Source: Theropithecus gelada (taxonomy: Eukaryota > Chordata > Mammalia > Primates > Cercopithecidae). Taken from it: a stretch of 64,000 nucleotides of DNA. Below are positions 35,801-48,339 of the stretch, piece by piece. The first letter of the stretch is position 1; each line of letters begins with the position of its first letter. A model generated the notes under the pieces. The model searched no databases and was not told where the DNA came from. It saw nothing but the letters and a program-made list of their open reading frames with translations. Position numbers and translations under genes: made by a program. Location: contig NC_037686.1 of NCBI RefSeq assembly GCF_003255815.1, positions 54,781,888-54,845,887 on the forward strand, given 5' to 3'.

Positions 35801-36064
35801 GGCTGGGCACAGTGGCTCACACCTGTAATCTCAGTACTTTGGGAGGCCAGAGCTGGAGGATCATTTGAGGTCAGGAGTTTGAGACCAACATAGTGAGACC
35901 CCAGCTCTGCTAAAAACTAAAAACCTTAGCCAGGTGAGCTGGAACATGCCTGTAGTCCCAGACACTCAGGAGGCTGAGATAGGAGGATCCCTCGAGTCTA
36001 GGAGTTTCAGGCCGCAGTGAGCTATGATTATACCACTGCACTCCAAACAAACAAACAAAAAAAA
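35801..36064 (+). mobile_element. AluJ-like SINE, shortened right arm
   Basis: Starts GGCTGGGCACAGTGGCTCAC. The right arm ends early at CTGCACTCCA and passes straight to an (CAAA)n tail, so the usual end of the right arm is missing. Confidence 0.9.
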
Positions 36065-36479
36065 CCAAAGCAAAAATTTAAACCCAGTCTCCCACATCCC
36101 TTCATTCCACCTCTTTGACACAAACTTGAAGCCTTCGTAAGTGATGCCTGTAGTATTTGGGGAGGGCTAAGTTCCACTGTTTGCCAGAGATGGACATTAT
36201 TTTCAAACTTTAATGTTTCTTCAAGACATTTCATTAGTCACATTAACATTTTTACTTCTTAGACTAACAATACAAATAGCTTTAAAAAATTCACTTCCTG
36301 AATCTATGATTAACTTGTAAAGAGTTAGGGGAAATTACCTGGGACTAGCTCTAGACACATTTTAGTTTTGCTAGTTAGCTGAAAACCAGAAATAAGACAA
36401 AACCTCTTTAAATCCACCTTAATAACCTCTTTTACCTAAAAATCTCAGAGGAACTAGTCAGGATGCAAAAGGTGGACAT

Positions 36480-36592
36480 TTCAGGAGGCCAGGTGAGCCA
36501 CTTCTCCATGGCTTTTCATTTCAATCATTATCTGTTCCTTGGAGAAGCCTTCCCTGACCACCTGTCTAAATGAAATTTCTCAATATAGCACA
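36480..36592 (+). mobile_element. L2 LINE fragment
   Basis: TTGGAGAAGCCTTCCCTGAC and CACCTGTCTAAATGAAAT are L2 3' landmarks. The fragment is short. Confidence 0.6.
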
Positions 36593-36594
36593 CT

Positions 36595-37860
36595 TAGGAT
36601 TCTGCTTCCAGCCACAACAAACTAACTGGTACAAGCCTAGCCCTCCCACAGTAAGCAAGAATAACACTGGACAAAATATATGAAATTACAGTTTTCAGAC
36701 ATTGGGTAAAAGGAGGCACAAGACTGCGGTCCCTGCGAGTCCCTTGACAACACTTTCTGACTTTAGGCACTTTCCAGACTGTGGCACAGGGAGGAAGCCC
36801 AGCATAGCACAGCGTTGCTGCTGAACTGAGGAGACAGAAATTGGGATTCTGGATCATGGAGACAGTCAGAATGTGCAAAGCACAGTCCCATCGAAAGAGC
36901 GCTTGCAGAGGAGGAGTTCCAGATATCTGCATGGGGTGTCCTGGAGGCTGTGGCTAAATACCAAGCTACTCTTTTGTAGGACAAGAAAGACTCCATGCAA
37001 CTGAACAAAGAACACTAAGGAGCTGAGAGTTGAACTACCAGAGCCCGAACAGGTCTGGAGATGCTCAAGTACTGATCAGCCAGAGTGCAGAAATCCCAGA
37101 AAGGCTGCCCTAGATCTACCCTAACAGGGCTTGAAACCAACCCTGGGAAATACCAAGATGATCTGTAAGGAAACGAACTGGCAGGCAGAACAAAATCCAA
37201 CACTCTAGTATAGAACATAACAAATATAGACATTCAACTCCGTAGCATTCATAATTTATAGCATACAATACATAACCTCTAGACATGTGAAGCAGCAGCA
37301 AGATTTGATCTGGAACCAGGAGAAAAGTAGTCAACAGAAAGACCTTGAAATGACAGAGATGATGGGACTAGCAGATAAAGACTTTAAAAGTTTTTATTTT
37401 TTTTTAAATGGGCTAAAGATTTGAATAGACTCTTCACCAAAGAAGATATATAGACATTCGCATATTAGCAGATTAGTAATTAGGAAAATACAGATTAAAA
37501 CTACAATGAGATACCCCTATCTACCCATTAGAATGGTTAAAATTTTTAAAGACTGAGCATATCCAGGGCTGACAGGGATGTGGAGGAACTGGGACTCTCA
37601 TATTGTTTTGGGGTGAATAAAAAATGGTACCACCACTTTGGAATACGGTTTGGAAATTTCTTTTTAAAAATAAACATACACCTACTAAATGATCCAGGCA
37701 TTTCACTCCTAGGTATTTACCCAAGAGAAAGGGAAATACATGTTCATACAAAGACTTATGCATGATGTTTAAGCAGCTTTACTTATAAAAAACTCCAAAC
37801 AGAGAACAACCCAAATGCCCATTACCAGATGGATAGATACACAAATTGTTGTGTATGTCA
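36595..37860 (+). mobile_element. L1M LINE, 5' region joined to ORF2 end
   Basis: 36600-37390 has the style of an old L1 5' UTR (CTGGACAAAATATATGAAAT). 37395-37860 has ORF2 C-terminal landmarks (GGCTAAAGATTTGAATAGAC, CACCAAAGAAGATATATAG, ATGATCCAGGCATTTCACTC). Most of the body is absent. The frames on the minus strand at 36594-37334 are through it. No ORF is intact. Confidence 0.65.
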
Positions 37861-37861
37861 A

Positions 37862-38270
37862 GCCAGGAGCTGTGTGTGAAAGGGTTTGAGATTTTATTCT
37901 GCTAGCAAGGCAACAAGGTATCTTGTCACAGTTTTATAGATACAGCCAGAAGACACAGGCTTTCTGGGTCAGAGACAAAAGACAGTTCATTACTCACAGC
38001 AATAGCAGTAGCCAGAGAAACATCATTGCATCATTTCTCTGAGCTGCAATCCCACTGGGTGACACGAAAAGGGCCAAGTGTTGCTGCACATGCAGTGGGT
38101 ACATTATAGGAGAGGAAACCTTGAGAATCAGAAACCCTGACTTTACACAGGGGCTGCTGGCAAACATGCCGCTACTCCTCTCTGGAGAGAGGTGCCCTCA
38201 CCAGGATTTCCGAGAAGAAAGCTAAGTCAACGTTTTACTGGCTCTGGTTGTCAAGTGTATAACTTTCCTG
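37862..38270 (-). mobile_element. LTR-like repeat, unresolved
   Basis: GAGATTTTATTCTGCTAGC, AGAAGACACAGGCTTTCTGG and CATTGCATCATTTCTCTGAG look like the reverse of an ERV LTR tail. The family is not resolved. Confidence 0.4.
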
Positions 38271-38825
38271 TCGCGGCATAATAAATGATCACAGATTCAG
38301 CCATGTAAAACAACACCCGGTTATTATCTCACAGTTTCTATAGGTCAGAAGTCTGGGCATGGCAAGTGGGACTATTTGGGGTCTCACAAAGCTGAAATCA
38401 GGGTTTCGGCTGAGCTGCATTCTTATCTGGAGCTTTAGGTTCTCTTCCAAGTTCATTTGAGGTGTTGGCAGATTTAGTTCCTGTGGCTACAGGATTGAGT
38501 CCCACTTTCTTGCTGGCTATTAGCCATTATTATTAGTAGTAGCTATTATTATTATGATTATTAAACTATTAGCTCTTAGTCCTTGAGGCTGCCCTCAGGC
38601 CCTGGCCATGTGGCCCTTCCACAACATAGCAGTTCACTTCTTCAAAGGCAGCAGAAGATCCCCCTTCCAGTCTGCTATGATGGCATCTTAGATAACATCG
38701 CCTAAGGGAGAGAGTAGCCTATAATATTCACTGGTACTAACCACACTCAAGGTGGGGGGATCATACACAGTCTTTATAGCATGGGGCAAGAATATGGGGG
38801 CCATCTAATGATCCTGCCTGTCAAG
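38271..38825 (-). mobile_element. LTR- or MER-like repeat, reverse, with (TTA)n-rich insert
   Basis: GTTATTATCTCACAGTTTCT, ATAGGTCAGAAGTCTGGGCA, GAGGCTGCCCTCAGGCCC and GGCCATGTGGCCCTTCC are familiar medium-copy repeat words. An AT-rich block of TTA/ATT units (about 38517-38580) interrupts it. Confidence 0.45.
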
Positions 38826-39284
38826 GAGAGGTAACTTGGAAGACATAATTAAGCTTGAATATTTGCTTCACTGATTGGATTTGTTTTAACCTTAGTTAAT
38901 AAACAGATAAGGATTCAAACTGAAAGCATGAATTTTCACTATACTCTCACAGACAATACTAGTAAAAGCCATTTTTTGTCAAGCCACACCTATAATTAAA
39001 GGAACTGGCCAATAAGGTTTAGCCCTGAATTGCTAGAGAATTTTCTGCTAAGCTGGTCTAGAAATTCTAGGCAATCCTCCATTGCATGGTAGTGCAGGAC
39101 TATAAAAATAACTGCAAGCTGAAACTGTATTAAATACTCTTAATAGTCAAGGGGAAAAATTATGATTGCTCTGTGACCTTTAAAATTTCTTGTAAGAATA
39201 TTAAAATATCTCTGACTGTTGGTTTTAAGAGTATAGGAAAATGAAAAAATAATGAAACTAGTATTTATTTAGTACCTTGTATTT
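38826..39284. other. No gene recognised
   Basis: AT-rich DNA without assignable features. Confidence 0.45.
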
Positions 39285-40060
39285 CATTAATAACAGCTTT
39301 ATTGATACATAATTCACATACCATAAAAACCTAAAGTACATAATTCATTAGTTTTTAGTACAGTCATACCTTGGTATCTGTGGGGAATTTGTTTCAAGAC
39401 TCTCTGTGGATACCAGAATCTGCAGATGCTCAAGTCCTTGATATAAAATGGCATAGTCTTTGCAAATAACCTATGCATATCCTCCCATATACTTTAAATC
39501 ATTTCTAAATTACCTATAATGCCTAATACAACGTAAATGCTATGTAAACAGATGTTATGCTGTATTGTTTAGGGAATAATGACAAGAAAAGTTGTCTGTG
39601 CATGTTCGGAAAAGATACAATTTTTTTTTCTGAATATTTTTGATCCACTATTGGTTGAATCCACAGATGTGGAACCTATGGATATGAAGGATTGACTATA
39701 TAGTCACGGAGTTGTACAACCATCACCATGATCGAATTTCAGAATATTTTTATCACCCCTAAATGAAATCTCATACCCATTAGCAGTCACTCCTTATTCC
39801 CCACTCCCAAAGCCCCAGGCAACCATTCATCTACTTTCTGACTCTGTGGATTTGCCAATTCCGGATATTTTGTAAAATCATACAATCTATGTGGTCTTTT
39901 GTGATTGCTTTTTTCACTTAGCATAATGTTTTCAAGGTCAACCATGTGGTAGCATGTACTAGCACTTCAGTCCTTTCTATCAGTGAATAAAATTCCATTG
40001 CATGGGTATACCACATTTTGCTCATCCATTCAATGGACATTTGGGTCACAATCACTGTCC
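39285..40060 (-). mobile_element. L1M LINE 3' end, reverse, split by MER2
   Basis: The left piece has TATTGATACATAATTCACAT. After MER2 it continues GGAGTTGTACAACCATCACC, CCATTAGCAGTCACTCC, TTTCACTTAGCATAATGTTT and ATTCAATGGACATTTGGGT. It is the reverse of the L1MB/L1MC ORF2 end and 3' UTR. Confidence 0.82.
39361..39698 (+). mobile_element. MER2 DNA transposon, complete
   Basis: About 338 bp from CAGTCATACCTTGGTATCTG to GGATATGAAGGATTGACT, with matching inverted ends and a TA dinucleotide at both flanks (39359-39360 and 39699-39700), as expected of Tigger-type insertion. It is non-autonomous. Confidence 0.93.
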
Positions 40061-40450
40061 TCATTTCTGTCAATAAATTCACCTTCACTAAGTTTTTGTG
40101 GCTGCTTATCTGAAGTCTCTCAATGGTGGTTGTATCAATAGTTCCACCATGAACTATTTCTTCTGTAACTCCATTTATATTTGATTCAAGTTTCATTTAC
40201 AGCATCATCACTTTTGGACTTTTTTGCTGCAATTTCATCTGTGTTGGTCATTTCCCTCTTTTGATTATCCATTGTGATGAAACATCACAGGAGAGACAAG
40301 AAAGCAACACAACTGCACACTCTGCTGTCTGTGCATGAACTGAGTAACAGATACACAGTGACCAGTCACTGATAGACTTTGAAAGTTGTATGATTGGTCA
40401 CTGATCATGATATGCATCTGTCATTTGCACAGTGATTTGTGGACTGAAGA
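40061..40450. other. Unresolved; possible old transposon-derived sequence
   Basis: The minus frame at 39918-40196 starts inside the neighbouring L1 and continues here. It lacks a recognised domain. No family was assigned. Confidence 0.35.
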
Positions 40451-41261
40451 GTTAGCAGTGATTTGTGTATTGTATGCAGTTACTTAGAGCTAATATACCA
40501 TGGTAATTTGAATGATGCTGTTGGGGGAAGGTATTATTTAAAGCATAGCAGCTGAAATTCATGCATATCAGAACTGTGGGAAGCGAGGATGCCCTATTTT
40601 CCTCTGGAATACAGAGGGCAGCTAAAAGTAGGTTTTGTCTAAGAAATTGGGATACAAAGAGTTTGGCATCTGGGTAACTAGAAACCACTTGAATAGGCTG
40701 ATGCATATTAATCAATTCCTTTCTTTTGGATATACATTGGATTTTTGAAACCAAACAAGTAAATCAAAAGCATTTAAGCCCACCATGGAAATACTCATGA
40801 AGGTGGCAGAGAAAGATTGAGGTTAAACAAAGAACTCAAGTTCTCTCACAAAGAAGAAAACATCTCAGTTTCCATAGCTGCTGGGAGACATTGGAAAGAG
40901 ACACGGTGCACAGTCAAGCTCCTCCCCCAGCCCCTTACCTGTCCTCATGTGGGCTTCACTGACTTCCTCTAGCAGTAGAAACTCCAGACCACATCTCATT
41001 TGGCTGCTCTGGGATATCTGATACCCGTTATACAATCTTCTAGAAATTCTCTCCCCCTTAACCCTGGCTCTCCTCTTTTTTCTCCTCTCTATAGTCCTCA
41101 GTCCTTTTCAAAATTTTCTTTTGCTCTATAACTCCAACCTTAGCCCCACATTTTGGTTCTTGTCAGGGCCCCCCTTGTTTCTTGCTACTTTTATATGCAT
41201 CCCTTAGAAGAACTCATTAGCTCCCGTGGCTCAGCTATCACTTGTCTTCAAATACTACTGA
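40451..41261. other. No gene recognised
   Basis: A minus frame at 40452-40754 (100 codons) has no identifiable domain. A pyrimidine-rich block, CTCTCCTCTTTTTTCTCCTC, lies near 41069. Confidence 0.45.
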
Positions 41262-41418
41262 CTGGGTGCAGTGGCTCACACCTGTAATATGTAATCTGTA
41301 AGCATTCTAGGAGGCAAAAATGGGAGGATCGTTTGAACCCAGGAGTTCAAGACCAACCCGGACAACATAGCAAGACCTGGTTTCTCTATAAAAACAAAAC
41401 AAAATAAAAACAAATATT
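41262..41418 (+). mobile_element. Alu left-arm monomer (FLAM-like)
   Basis: CTGGGTGCAGTGGCTCACAC through CAACATAGCAAGACCTGG followed by an (AAAAC)n tail. Only one arm is present and it contains a duplicated TAATATGTAATCTG word. Confidence 0.88.
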
Positions 41419-42299
41419 GATTATGATCATATATGTGCTAGACCCTGGTGAAGAGTTGGAAATGTCACCAATAAGACATTGTCCCTATTCTCAAAGAGGC
41501 CATTGAAACATGAAGAAGGAAATCTCAATCACTCTTATGGGTACAAGTAGGAGAAACCCTAGCAGAGGAAGAAACATTGGTCTGTGTCTATGATGGATGA
41601 ACAAGAGAAAGATTGGGAATGGATGGTAATAAAATTGCACAAAATTTCTAGGCAAAAATGTTATATCTCTGTTGAAGTCTATAAAAATAGGCCTGAATAA
41701 ATGGAGACACATCATGTTCATCATGTTCAAAGTTGTCAGTTCTTTTACTCATATGTGTATTTGCTACACCTGTATGGTATTTGATACCATAAAAATGGTA
41801 TCATGCTGTACATAGGCAGTTCAACTTGGTTTGTTTTCAGCCAACATTAGGTTTTTGTGTTCTAAATGAAAAGTCAGCATATTTGTTAGTTCTTCACTGA
41901 GACAGTTATTTTGTTTCCTCTTGTTTTTGGTCTTTTTTTCCCCATTTAGAGAAAATAGGTGTTTCAGGCACAATTAAGATTAAGGGTATATGTAAAGACC
42001 AGCAGTGAGAGAGGATACAACTGCATGTGGTTGAATAAGCTTAGCAAACACAATGGAGAGGCAAAAGCAAGAGATAAAGCTGGAAGCACAGCCAGGGACT
42101 ATTTCACAAAAGATGTTACATGCCATGCTTAGCACTCCCATATGTGTCTGTTCAGCACAGAGCTTGTTTCTAAGTCTTGCTTATGCAAACCTCCATTGGA
42201 CATTCCCTCAAGGTTGCATTTGGACACCTCACATTGACCATGTCTAGAATAAAATTCATTATCATGCCCTAAATGTCCTTTCCTCCTGGGTTTCCTACC
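41419..42299. other. No gene recognised
   Basis: Frames at 41491-41730 (minus) and 42053-42365 (both strands) lack domains and splice support. Confidence 0.4.
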
Positions 42300-42760
42300 T
42301 AAGCCAATGTACCCATATTCACTCAGTGTCCAAGCAGGAATATCCACCACCTGTGACTTCCCCATCCCACTCAGCCCCTACATCCAGTCAATTCAACAAG
42401 CCTCCAGAAAGTTTCAAATATACCTCCTGCCACTGCCCCGTCTTAATTCAAGTTCCATTCATCTTTTACTTAGATTGCTGCTACCCATGCATCTGGTCCT
42501 AAATTCCTCCACGTTAATAATAACTGTCACAACAAGACCTACATCCAATATCACAGCTGTGAAATCTACCCAATCCCTGCACCTTGTCAGAAGTTATGGG
42601 TGTCCCTCCTGAGCCCCCATAGCACTTGGGACATATATATTTGTTATATCACTCACATCGTGATAGCTCAGTTATTCGTTTATAAATCCCTTTCATTCAT
42701 TGCAGTATGAGTGGCACGCCATAAGAACTCAGCAATTTATCTCTGTTAAAGGAAAAACAA
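42300..42760 (+). mobile_element. L2 LINE, ORF2 end to 3' region, diverged
   Basis: CTACATCCAGTCAATTCAAC, TTAGATTGCTGCTACCCATG and GAGCCCCCATAGCACTTGGG follow L2 order on the plus strand. The plus frame at 42307-42612 is L2 sequence, not a host gene. Confidence 0.6.
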
Positions 42761-43486
42761 AAAGAATTATACAGAATGCTTAGAGACTAAGGAAGCATTC
42801 TGGCTTCTTGAAATGTGAATTTTGATGTTTAAACAAAAAGATACAGTTAATGCCATTATGTCCGTTTTCAACAGATAATCTGAAAGTTGGCAGAAAAAAA
42901 AATACCAGAGCAACCAATTTGAACAAGACTCAGTATTATGAATTCTAAAGAGTGACATACATTTAAGCAATCTTAGCCCACCTTGAATTTCAAGAACAGG
43001 TGAAAATTTCATTCTGTATTTGATTACCACCAACTCTGCATCCCCAAGAACCAACCAATGACAAATTATACTGATACTGGCACAAGAACAAAGATAAATA
43101 GCAGCCTACAGGCCTCTCTGAAAAAAAACAAACCTTTCAAGTTAGAGAGTAATCTACTTAAAAACTGTCTGGGGTAACAGTTTTATAAAGTTTGATGTCC
43201 GTTATTACTTCAAAATGTACCCACTGTACTTTCCTCACATGGAGAACCCCAACAGCCTTCCTAACTGTGCCTCTGCTACTGCCACTCTTGTCAAAAGACA
43301 TTCCAGAATGAATTTGTCTTGGGAACTTGACAGACATATCAGAAGTTGCCAGGAAAGTAGGAAGGAGGCGACACCTTAGTCATCACAGAACAATGTGGAG
43401 CCATGACTACTGCAAATGTGCAAATCAGTGAGGCCTGAGAAGGATGTTTCCTCTGAGGGACAAACTTTTAAAGGAGGCTCACGGGG
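42761..43486. other. No gene recognised
   Basis: The minus frame at 42767-43054 has no domain. No clear repeat is seen. Confidence 0.4.
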
Positions 43487-43791
43487 GGCCAAGGCACAGT
43501 GGCTTACGCCTGTAATTCCAGCACTTTGAGAGGCCGAGGCAGGTGGATCACCCGAGGGCAGGAGTTTGAGACCAGCCTGGCCAACATGGTGCAACCCCCT
43601 CTCTACTGAAAAAAAAAAAAAAAAAATTAGCTGAGTGTGGTGGCATGCACCTGTAACCCCAGCTACTCAGGAGGCTGAGGCAGGAGAATCACTTGAACCC
43701 AAGAGGCAGAGGTTGCAGTGAGCCAAGATCATGTCGCTGCACTCCAGCCTGGATGACAGAGTAAGACTCCATTTCAAATTAATAAATAAAT
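43487..43791 (+). mobile_element. AluS-like SINE
   Basis: GGCCAAGGCACAGTGGCTTA starts the element and an AAATTAATAAATAAATAA tail ends it. The linker carries an unusually long A run of 18. AAAGGAGGC occurs on both sides (43470-43478 and 43792-43800) and may be its TSD. Confidence 0.93.
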
Positions 43792-43792
43792 A

Positions 43793-44500
43793 AAGGAGGC
43801 CGAGGGGAGAAGACCACGTGAGCCCAGGAGTTCAAGACCAACCTGAGCAACATAGTGTGAGCCCCAAATATCTGAGACAGGTGTCAGTTAACTTAGAAAG
43901 TGTATTTTGTCGAGATTGAGAATACATGCCCATGACACAGCCTCAGGAGGTCCTGATGGCACATGCCCAAGGTGGTCAAAAACAGTTTGGTTTTTGACAT
44001 TTTAGGGAGACATGAGACACCAATCAAGATATGTAAGATGAACATTGGTTCAGTCCAGAAAGGCGGGACAACGCGAAGCAGAAGTCGGACAACTCGAAGC
44101 AGGGAGGGGGCGTCCAGGTTGTAGGTAGATAACAGACATGGTTGCATTCTGCTGAGTTTCTGATGAGCCTCTCCAAAGCAGGCAACCAGATACACATTTA
44201 TCTCAGTAAGCAAAGGGGTGACTTTGAATAGAATGGGAGGCAGGTTTGCCCTGAACAGTTCCTAGTTTGATGTTTAGCTTAGTAATTTTGGGTCCCCAAG
44301 ATTTATTTTCCTTTCACAATAGTGAGAACTTTAGCTGGGTGTGGTGGCACACACTTGTTATCCCAGCTACTAGGAAGGCTGAGGTGGGAGGATTGCTTGA
44401 GCCTGGGAGGTCAAGGCAGCAGTGAGCCATGATCACGCCACTGCACTTCAGCCTGAGTGATAGAATGAGACCTTGTCTCAAAAAAAAAAAAAAAAAAAAG
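43793..44500 (+). mobile_element. AluJ-like SINE split by an ERV LTR
   Basis: GAGGCCGAGGGG and GAGCCCAGGAGTTCAAGACC (left arm, J-type) run to CAACATAG at 43855. ATAGTGAGAACTTTAGCTGG at 44319 continues the same Alu through the right arm to a 20-base A tail. Its 5' start is missing. Confidence 0.85.
43856..44318 (-). mobile_element. Solo ERV LTR (ERV1-type?), reverse, inside an AluJ
   Basis: It opens TGTGAGCCCCAAATATCTGA and closes TTTCCTTTCACA, with inverted TG...CA ends. The 4-bp TSD ATAG flanks it (43852-43855 and 44319-44322). Because it interrupts an Alu it postdates that AluJ copy. Read on the minus strand it has a polyadenylation-type AATAAATCTTGG region. The family is not resolved. Confidence 0.85.
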
Positions 44501-47344
44501 GATAAAAGAAAAAGAAAAAGGGCAATAAGGTGATCAATCCTTATTTCTATGTAAATGTGCCTTTTCTCCATCAGCATACAGTACATTCCAATATCACCAC
44601 TTACACTGTGCTCCCCTGCGGCAAGGCTGCTGCAAGCACCGGGTTCCACAATACATGGAATACCCTGCCGAATGGAGGGCAAATCCACTTCCAGCTCTTT
44701 CCCCTCGCTCCTCACGACAATGACAGTGGAGATGATAAAAATGGCTGACAGTTTTCAGGTGCTTCACGCCTTTATATACCTGAGCCTCCTGGGAAAGTCT
44801 GTCTGCCGGTTGTGACAACAAAAATCTGCAACAGCACTGATAGAGCAGAGCAATTCGGCTGACTTGACTCTCCTGAGCCATCCAGCTGTTTACACTTCCA
44901 AGGTGTCAGCTCCTCCGAAAGAATGAATCAAACCCTCTAGGCATAGGCTTTGGTCATTTAGACCACCTGCTCTAAAAGGAAATAGAAGAAATTGAAACAA
45001 GAAGGCATTAAAAATATTTTAGTTGAAAGAAATGCCATTATTTGGTATGGCAGTAGCAGGCAAGAATCATCTTCTTGACAAAGCTTCAGACATTTTCTGT
45101 TTAAAATTTTTAGAAGCAAGCTGCTAGTCCTTTGTGTCTCTATTATTATTCTAATTACTTAAATTGAAAAGCATTGTGCTGTAAAAAATTATAGTTCTGA
45201 GCAAGATGCCGTTTTAAAATGATCTACATTTTCATGTAGATCCAAGTCGCAGGAGCTTTCCCGAATAAGAGATGGCATTTTTCCTTTGATAGCAGCTGCC
45301 TAGTTCTGTTTTCTTAGCTTCTTAGAATATGGAGCTAACAAGGATAAGGTTTTGGGTTTGCTTCCCAAGTAAGGAAGTTATCATCAGAGGAAGAAAGGAG
45401 AACAGTTTTCACTGATAGCAACACTACTACAATTCCTAAAAAGCAATTCAACGTGATTGTTCTTTGGAGCAGTAGATCAGTGCTGTTAACTCTCCATATG
45501 AAAAACAGCACAGATGTTGTACAGCTATTATGTAAAATGGTCCCAAGAGTCAAAGGCCATGGAGAGTTCTAGCACAATACAGACAGGGACAACCCACTGG
45601 ACTGAGAACATGGAGGCCAGTGGGGCCTGGTGAGTCACTTCCATGTGCCTTCCACCTCTTTGTCTTCCTCCCATGGAGTCCTGTGCAGCCATACAGTTTT
45701 GAAGGGACAGGAAGGAGTGGGAGGAAGATGCTTTGGATGAAGAAGAAGGACTGTTCATCTTTTGATGACTTTAAACCACTTTTCATTTTTCTCTGTCTTT
45801 TGGATAAACTGATCAAGAGAACCGTTTGGATCTTCCCCTCTCTCTTCTTTTTTCTCTTATTCCCACCAGCCTTTCTCACCACCTGCAAAGCCTGAGAAGC
45901 ATATGACTGTAAGGTCAATGTAGGGCCTCTAACCATTTCAGCTTTCCTAATCCAACCTCACAGCTGAGACACAAGGGCTCAGGTAGATAAAGATAGAAAG
46001 GGGATGGAAGGATGGTTGGGTAGATGGGTGCATGAAAGGACATTAAACTTCTTTCTTGGAGATATATTTGCATTGTCAACAGCCAGTTAAACTGGCTCAA
46101 TCTGAAAATTTAACGAGGAGGGCAAGAGGGTATTTAGTACTGGTGACCTCTATGCCCCAGGATATATTCAGATGTAAGGCCAGAACTTCCAATGGCCCCT
46201 CAGAAAAGCAACAACAAAAGTGGGGAGGTGGAGGGGAGAAGGGAGACTAGGAATAGAATCAGAGAGAGCAGAACAGAACTCTTAGCAGGAGAAGATACTG
46301 GCCTTTCATTAAACTTCATCTAATTCCTCGGCAGGAGTGACATGCATCTGCAGCTCACATCAAAGCATTCATTGCATTGGGTCAAACTCATAAAAGCAGA
46401 TCCAGGACTCATCAACTTTGTTTCCATATTAGTAGCATCCTGAAGGAGCAGGTCTACCAGATAAACTAAGAGGACCCTTGAGTGAGCCTCTTGCCACACA
46501 AGCTCTCAAATACAGAGAAGACCCAGGGGATGGATAACAGGTCCTCCTCTCATTATTCTCCCCTCTCAGACTCCAGTGAGTTTGGTCAGCCTCTGAGACC
46601 CTGGAAGCATTTACAACAGCAGCTCCAGCCATCAGACTGACATGAGATACGATCTTATAAGCCAGAATGTCAGTTAGCATTACATAAGACTCAGGGGCTT
46701 AACAAGCGAAATGCCACTCAAAGGCTTCACTCTGAGATGCAGAGAATGTTCTTGTGATGGTGTCAGGCCCTGTTGCAGAGGCCTGTGGTGGATCTCTTAC
46801 ACCAAATCTGGATCAGGACTCAGAGGACTTGCGTGCAGAGAGCCTGGGGAGAAATTCTCTTCTGCATCCTGGATCAGGTCATGGATGCCACAGAATTACT
46901 GAGAATGAGGCACTTCTCAAGTAAGCCCCTGAGGGCAACAGTTAAAAGGACAACCGGGTTTATCATAAGCTTTCATCTTCCTGGTTTCAATTGGATCCAG
47001 ACACATAAATACAAAAAAATATCAAAGGGAAAAGGAAAGTCACAGAGCTCTATACATGTCCAGAAAAATATGGCAGGAATGTTCCAGAAAAGCCAAACCA
47101 TTAGCAATTTTGACATTAAAGAACTCTACCTTTAGGTTTATGTGCTGATATTTTTATCTTCACATTGTGCTGATATTTTTATATTCACATTTCGTGGTGA
47201 ACTCTGATACTCAAACTTGTGGCCCAGTAAATTGCTTGTGCTATTATCTGCACTTTCAAAATGAGGGAAAAAAGATCATGATCTTTTCATCACTGTGTGG
47301 CACTGCATGTGCCTTTGGGGATTTCTAAGTACTAGCTTATATAT
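44501..47344. other. Long stretch without recognised gene; mostly unassigned
   Basis: I see no clear repeat over most of it. Frames at 44530-44881, 45335-45936, 46429-46680 and 46711-47135 are short, overlap each other on both strands, and show no domain. A 26-bp tandem repeat (GTGCTGATATTTTTAT twice) lies at 47142-47193. Confidence 0.45.
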
Positions 47345-47518
47345 AACTCTTGCGGGGTACAGTGTCATGCACCTACCCAAGTGCTGAGGTGGGAGGATGG
47401 CTTGAGGATGGTCCCAGCTACTTGAGACTGAGGTGGAGGATGGCTTGAGCCCAGGAGCTTGAGTACAGCCTGGGGAACACAGTGAGACCCTGTCTCTAAA
47501 TTAAATAAAATATATAAC
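47345..47518 (+). mobile_element. Rearranged Alu fragment
   Basis: GGTACAGTGTCATGCACC, GTGCTGAGGTGGGAGGATGG and AGCCCAGGAGCTTGAGTACA are Alu words. TGGCTTGAGGATGG and GATGGCTTGAG recur, showing a local internal duplication. Confidence 0.7.
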
Positions 47519-47539
47519 TCTTAAAAAGTGGACACATAT

Positions 47540-47892
47540 TGGTATGGTTTTGCTGTGTCTTCACCCAAATCTCACTTTGAATTGTAATAATCCCCATGTG
47601 TCAAGGGCAGGGCCAGGTGGAGATAACTGAATCATAGGGGTGGTTTCCCCCATGCTGTTCTCATGGGAATGAATAAGTCTCACAAGGTCTGATTATTTTA
47701 TAAATGGCAGTTTCCCTGCACAAGCTCTCTTGCCTGCTGCCGTGTAAGACATGGCTGCTCCTCTTCGCCTTCCACCATGATTGTGAGGCCTCCCCAGCCA
47801 TGTGGAACTGTGAGTCAGTTAAAGTGCTTTCCTTTATAAATTACCCAGTCTTGGGTATGTCTTTATTAGCAGCATGAGAACAGACTAATATG
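47540..47892 (+). mobile_element. Solo MSTA/THE1-like LTR
   Basis: TGGTATGGTTTTGCTGTGTC to CAGACTAATATG with the conserved TTTATAAATTACCCAGTC tract. A perfect 5-bp TSD, CATAT, flanks it (47535-47539 and 47893-47897). The final CA has become TG. Confidence 0.93.
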
Positions 47893-47897
47893 CATAT

Positions 47898-48339
47898 TTT
47901 ATGCATATCTCATAAGCAAGACCGAGGAAACATCATGCAACAAATTTGTTTGAAACTATTTATGGGAACCCTTGGAATAAAAAGTAGGGATGAACCTTCT
48001 GAGTCCACTGAAATGGATTTCAGTAGATGGAAATTTCTTTGAAGGGAAATGAAAAGTTGAGTGATGCTCTGCCCCAAGGAAGAAGCACAGCTTTCCTAAC
48101 ATCTACACTGACTATCCCCAGATGCAGCCAAGGGGTCAAGGACCATCCTCCCCAAACATGCAGGCACAGCCCAGATTTTGCCTCAAAAATGAATATTCAA
48201 AAGAAACAGGGTAAATGATTTCTTTGGGACCATTTTTTTCTTTTCTGTTTTCCTGTTTCTATAACCTCTTATGGCGAGAATTTGAGTGATATATGTCAAA
48301 GTACTAATCAATCAGAAAAGTGAAAAATTTACCTCCCCA
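47898..48339. other. No gene recognised
   Basis: A short frame at 48027-48218 has no support. Confidence 0.4.

Noticed and set aside
44314..44715. 133-codon minus frame
   Set aside because: Its first half is the reverse of an Alu and its A tail; the remainder has no domain.
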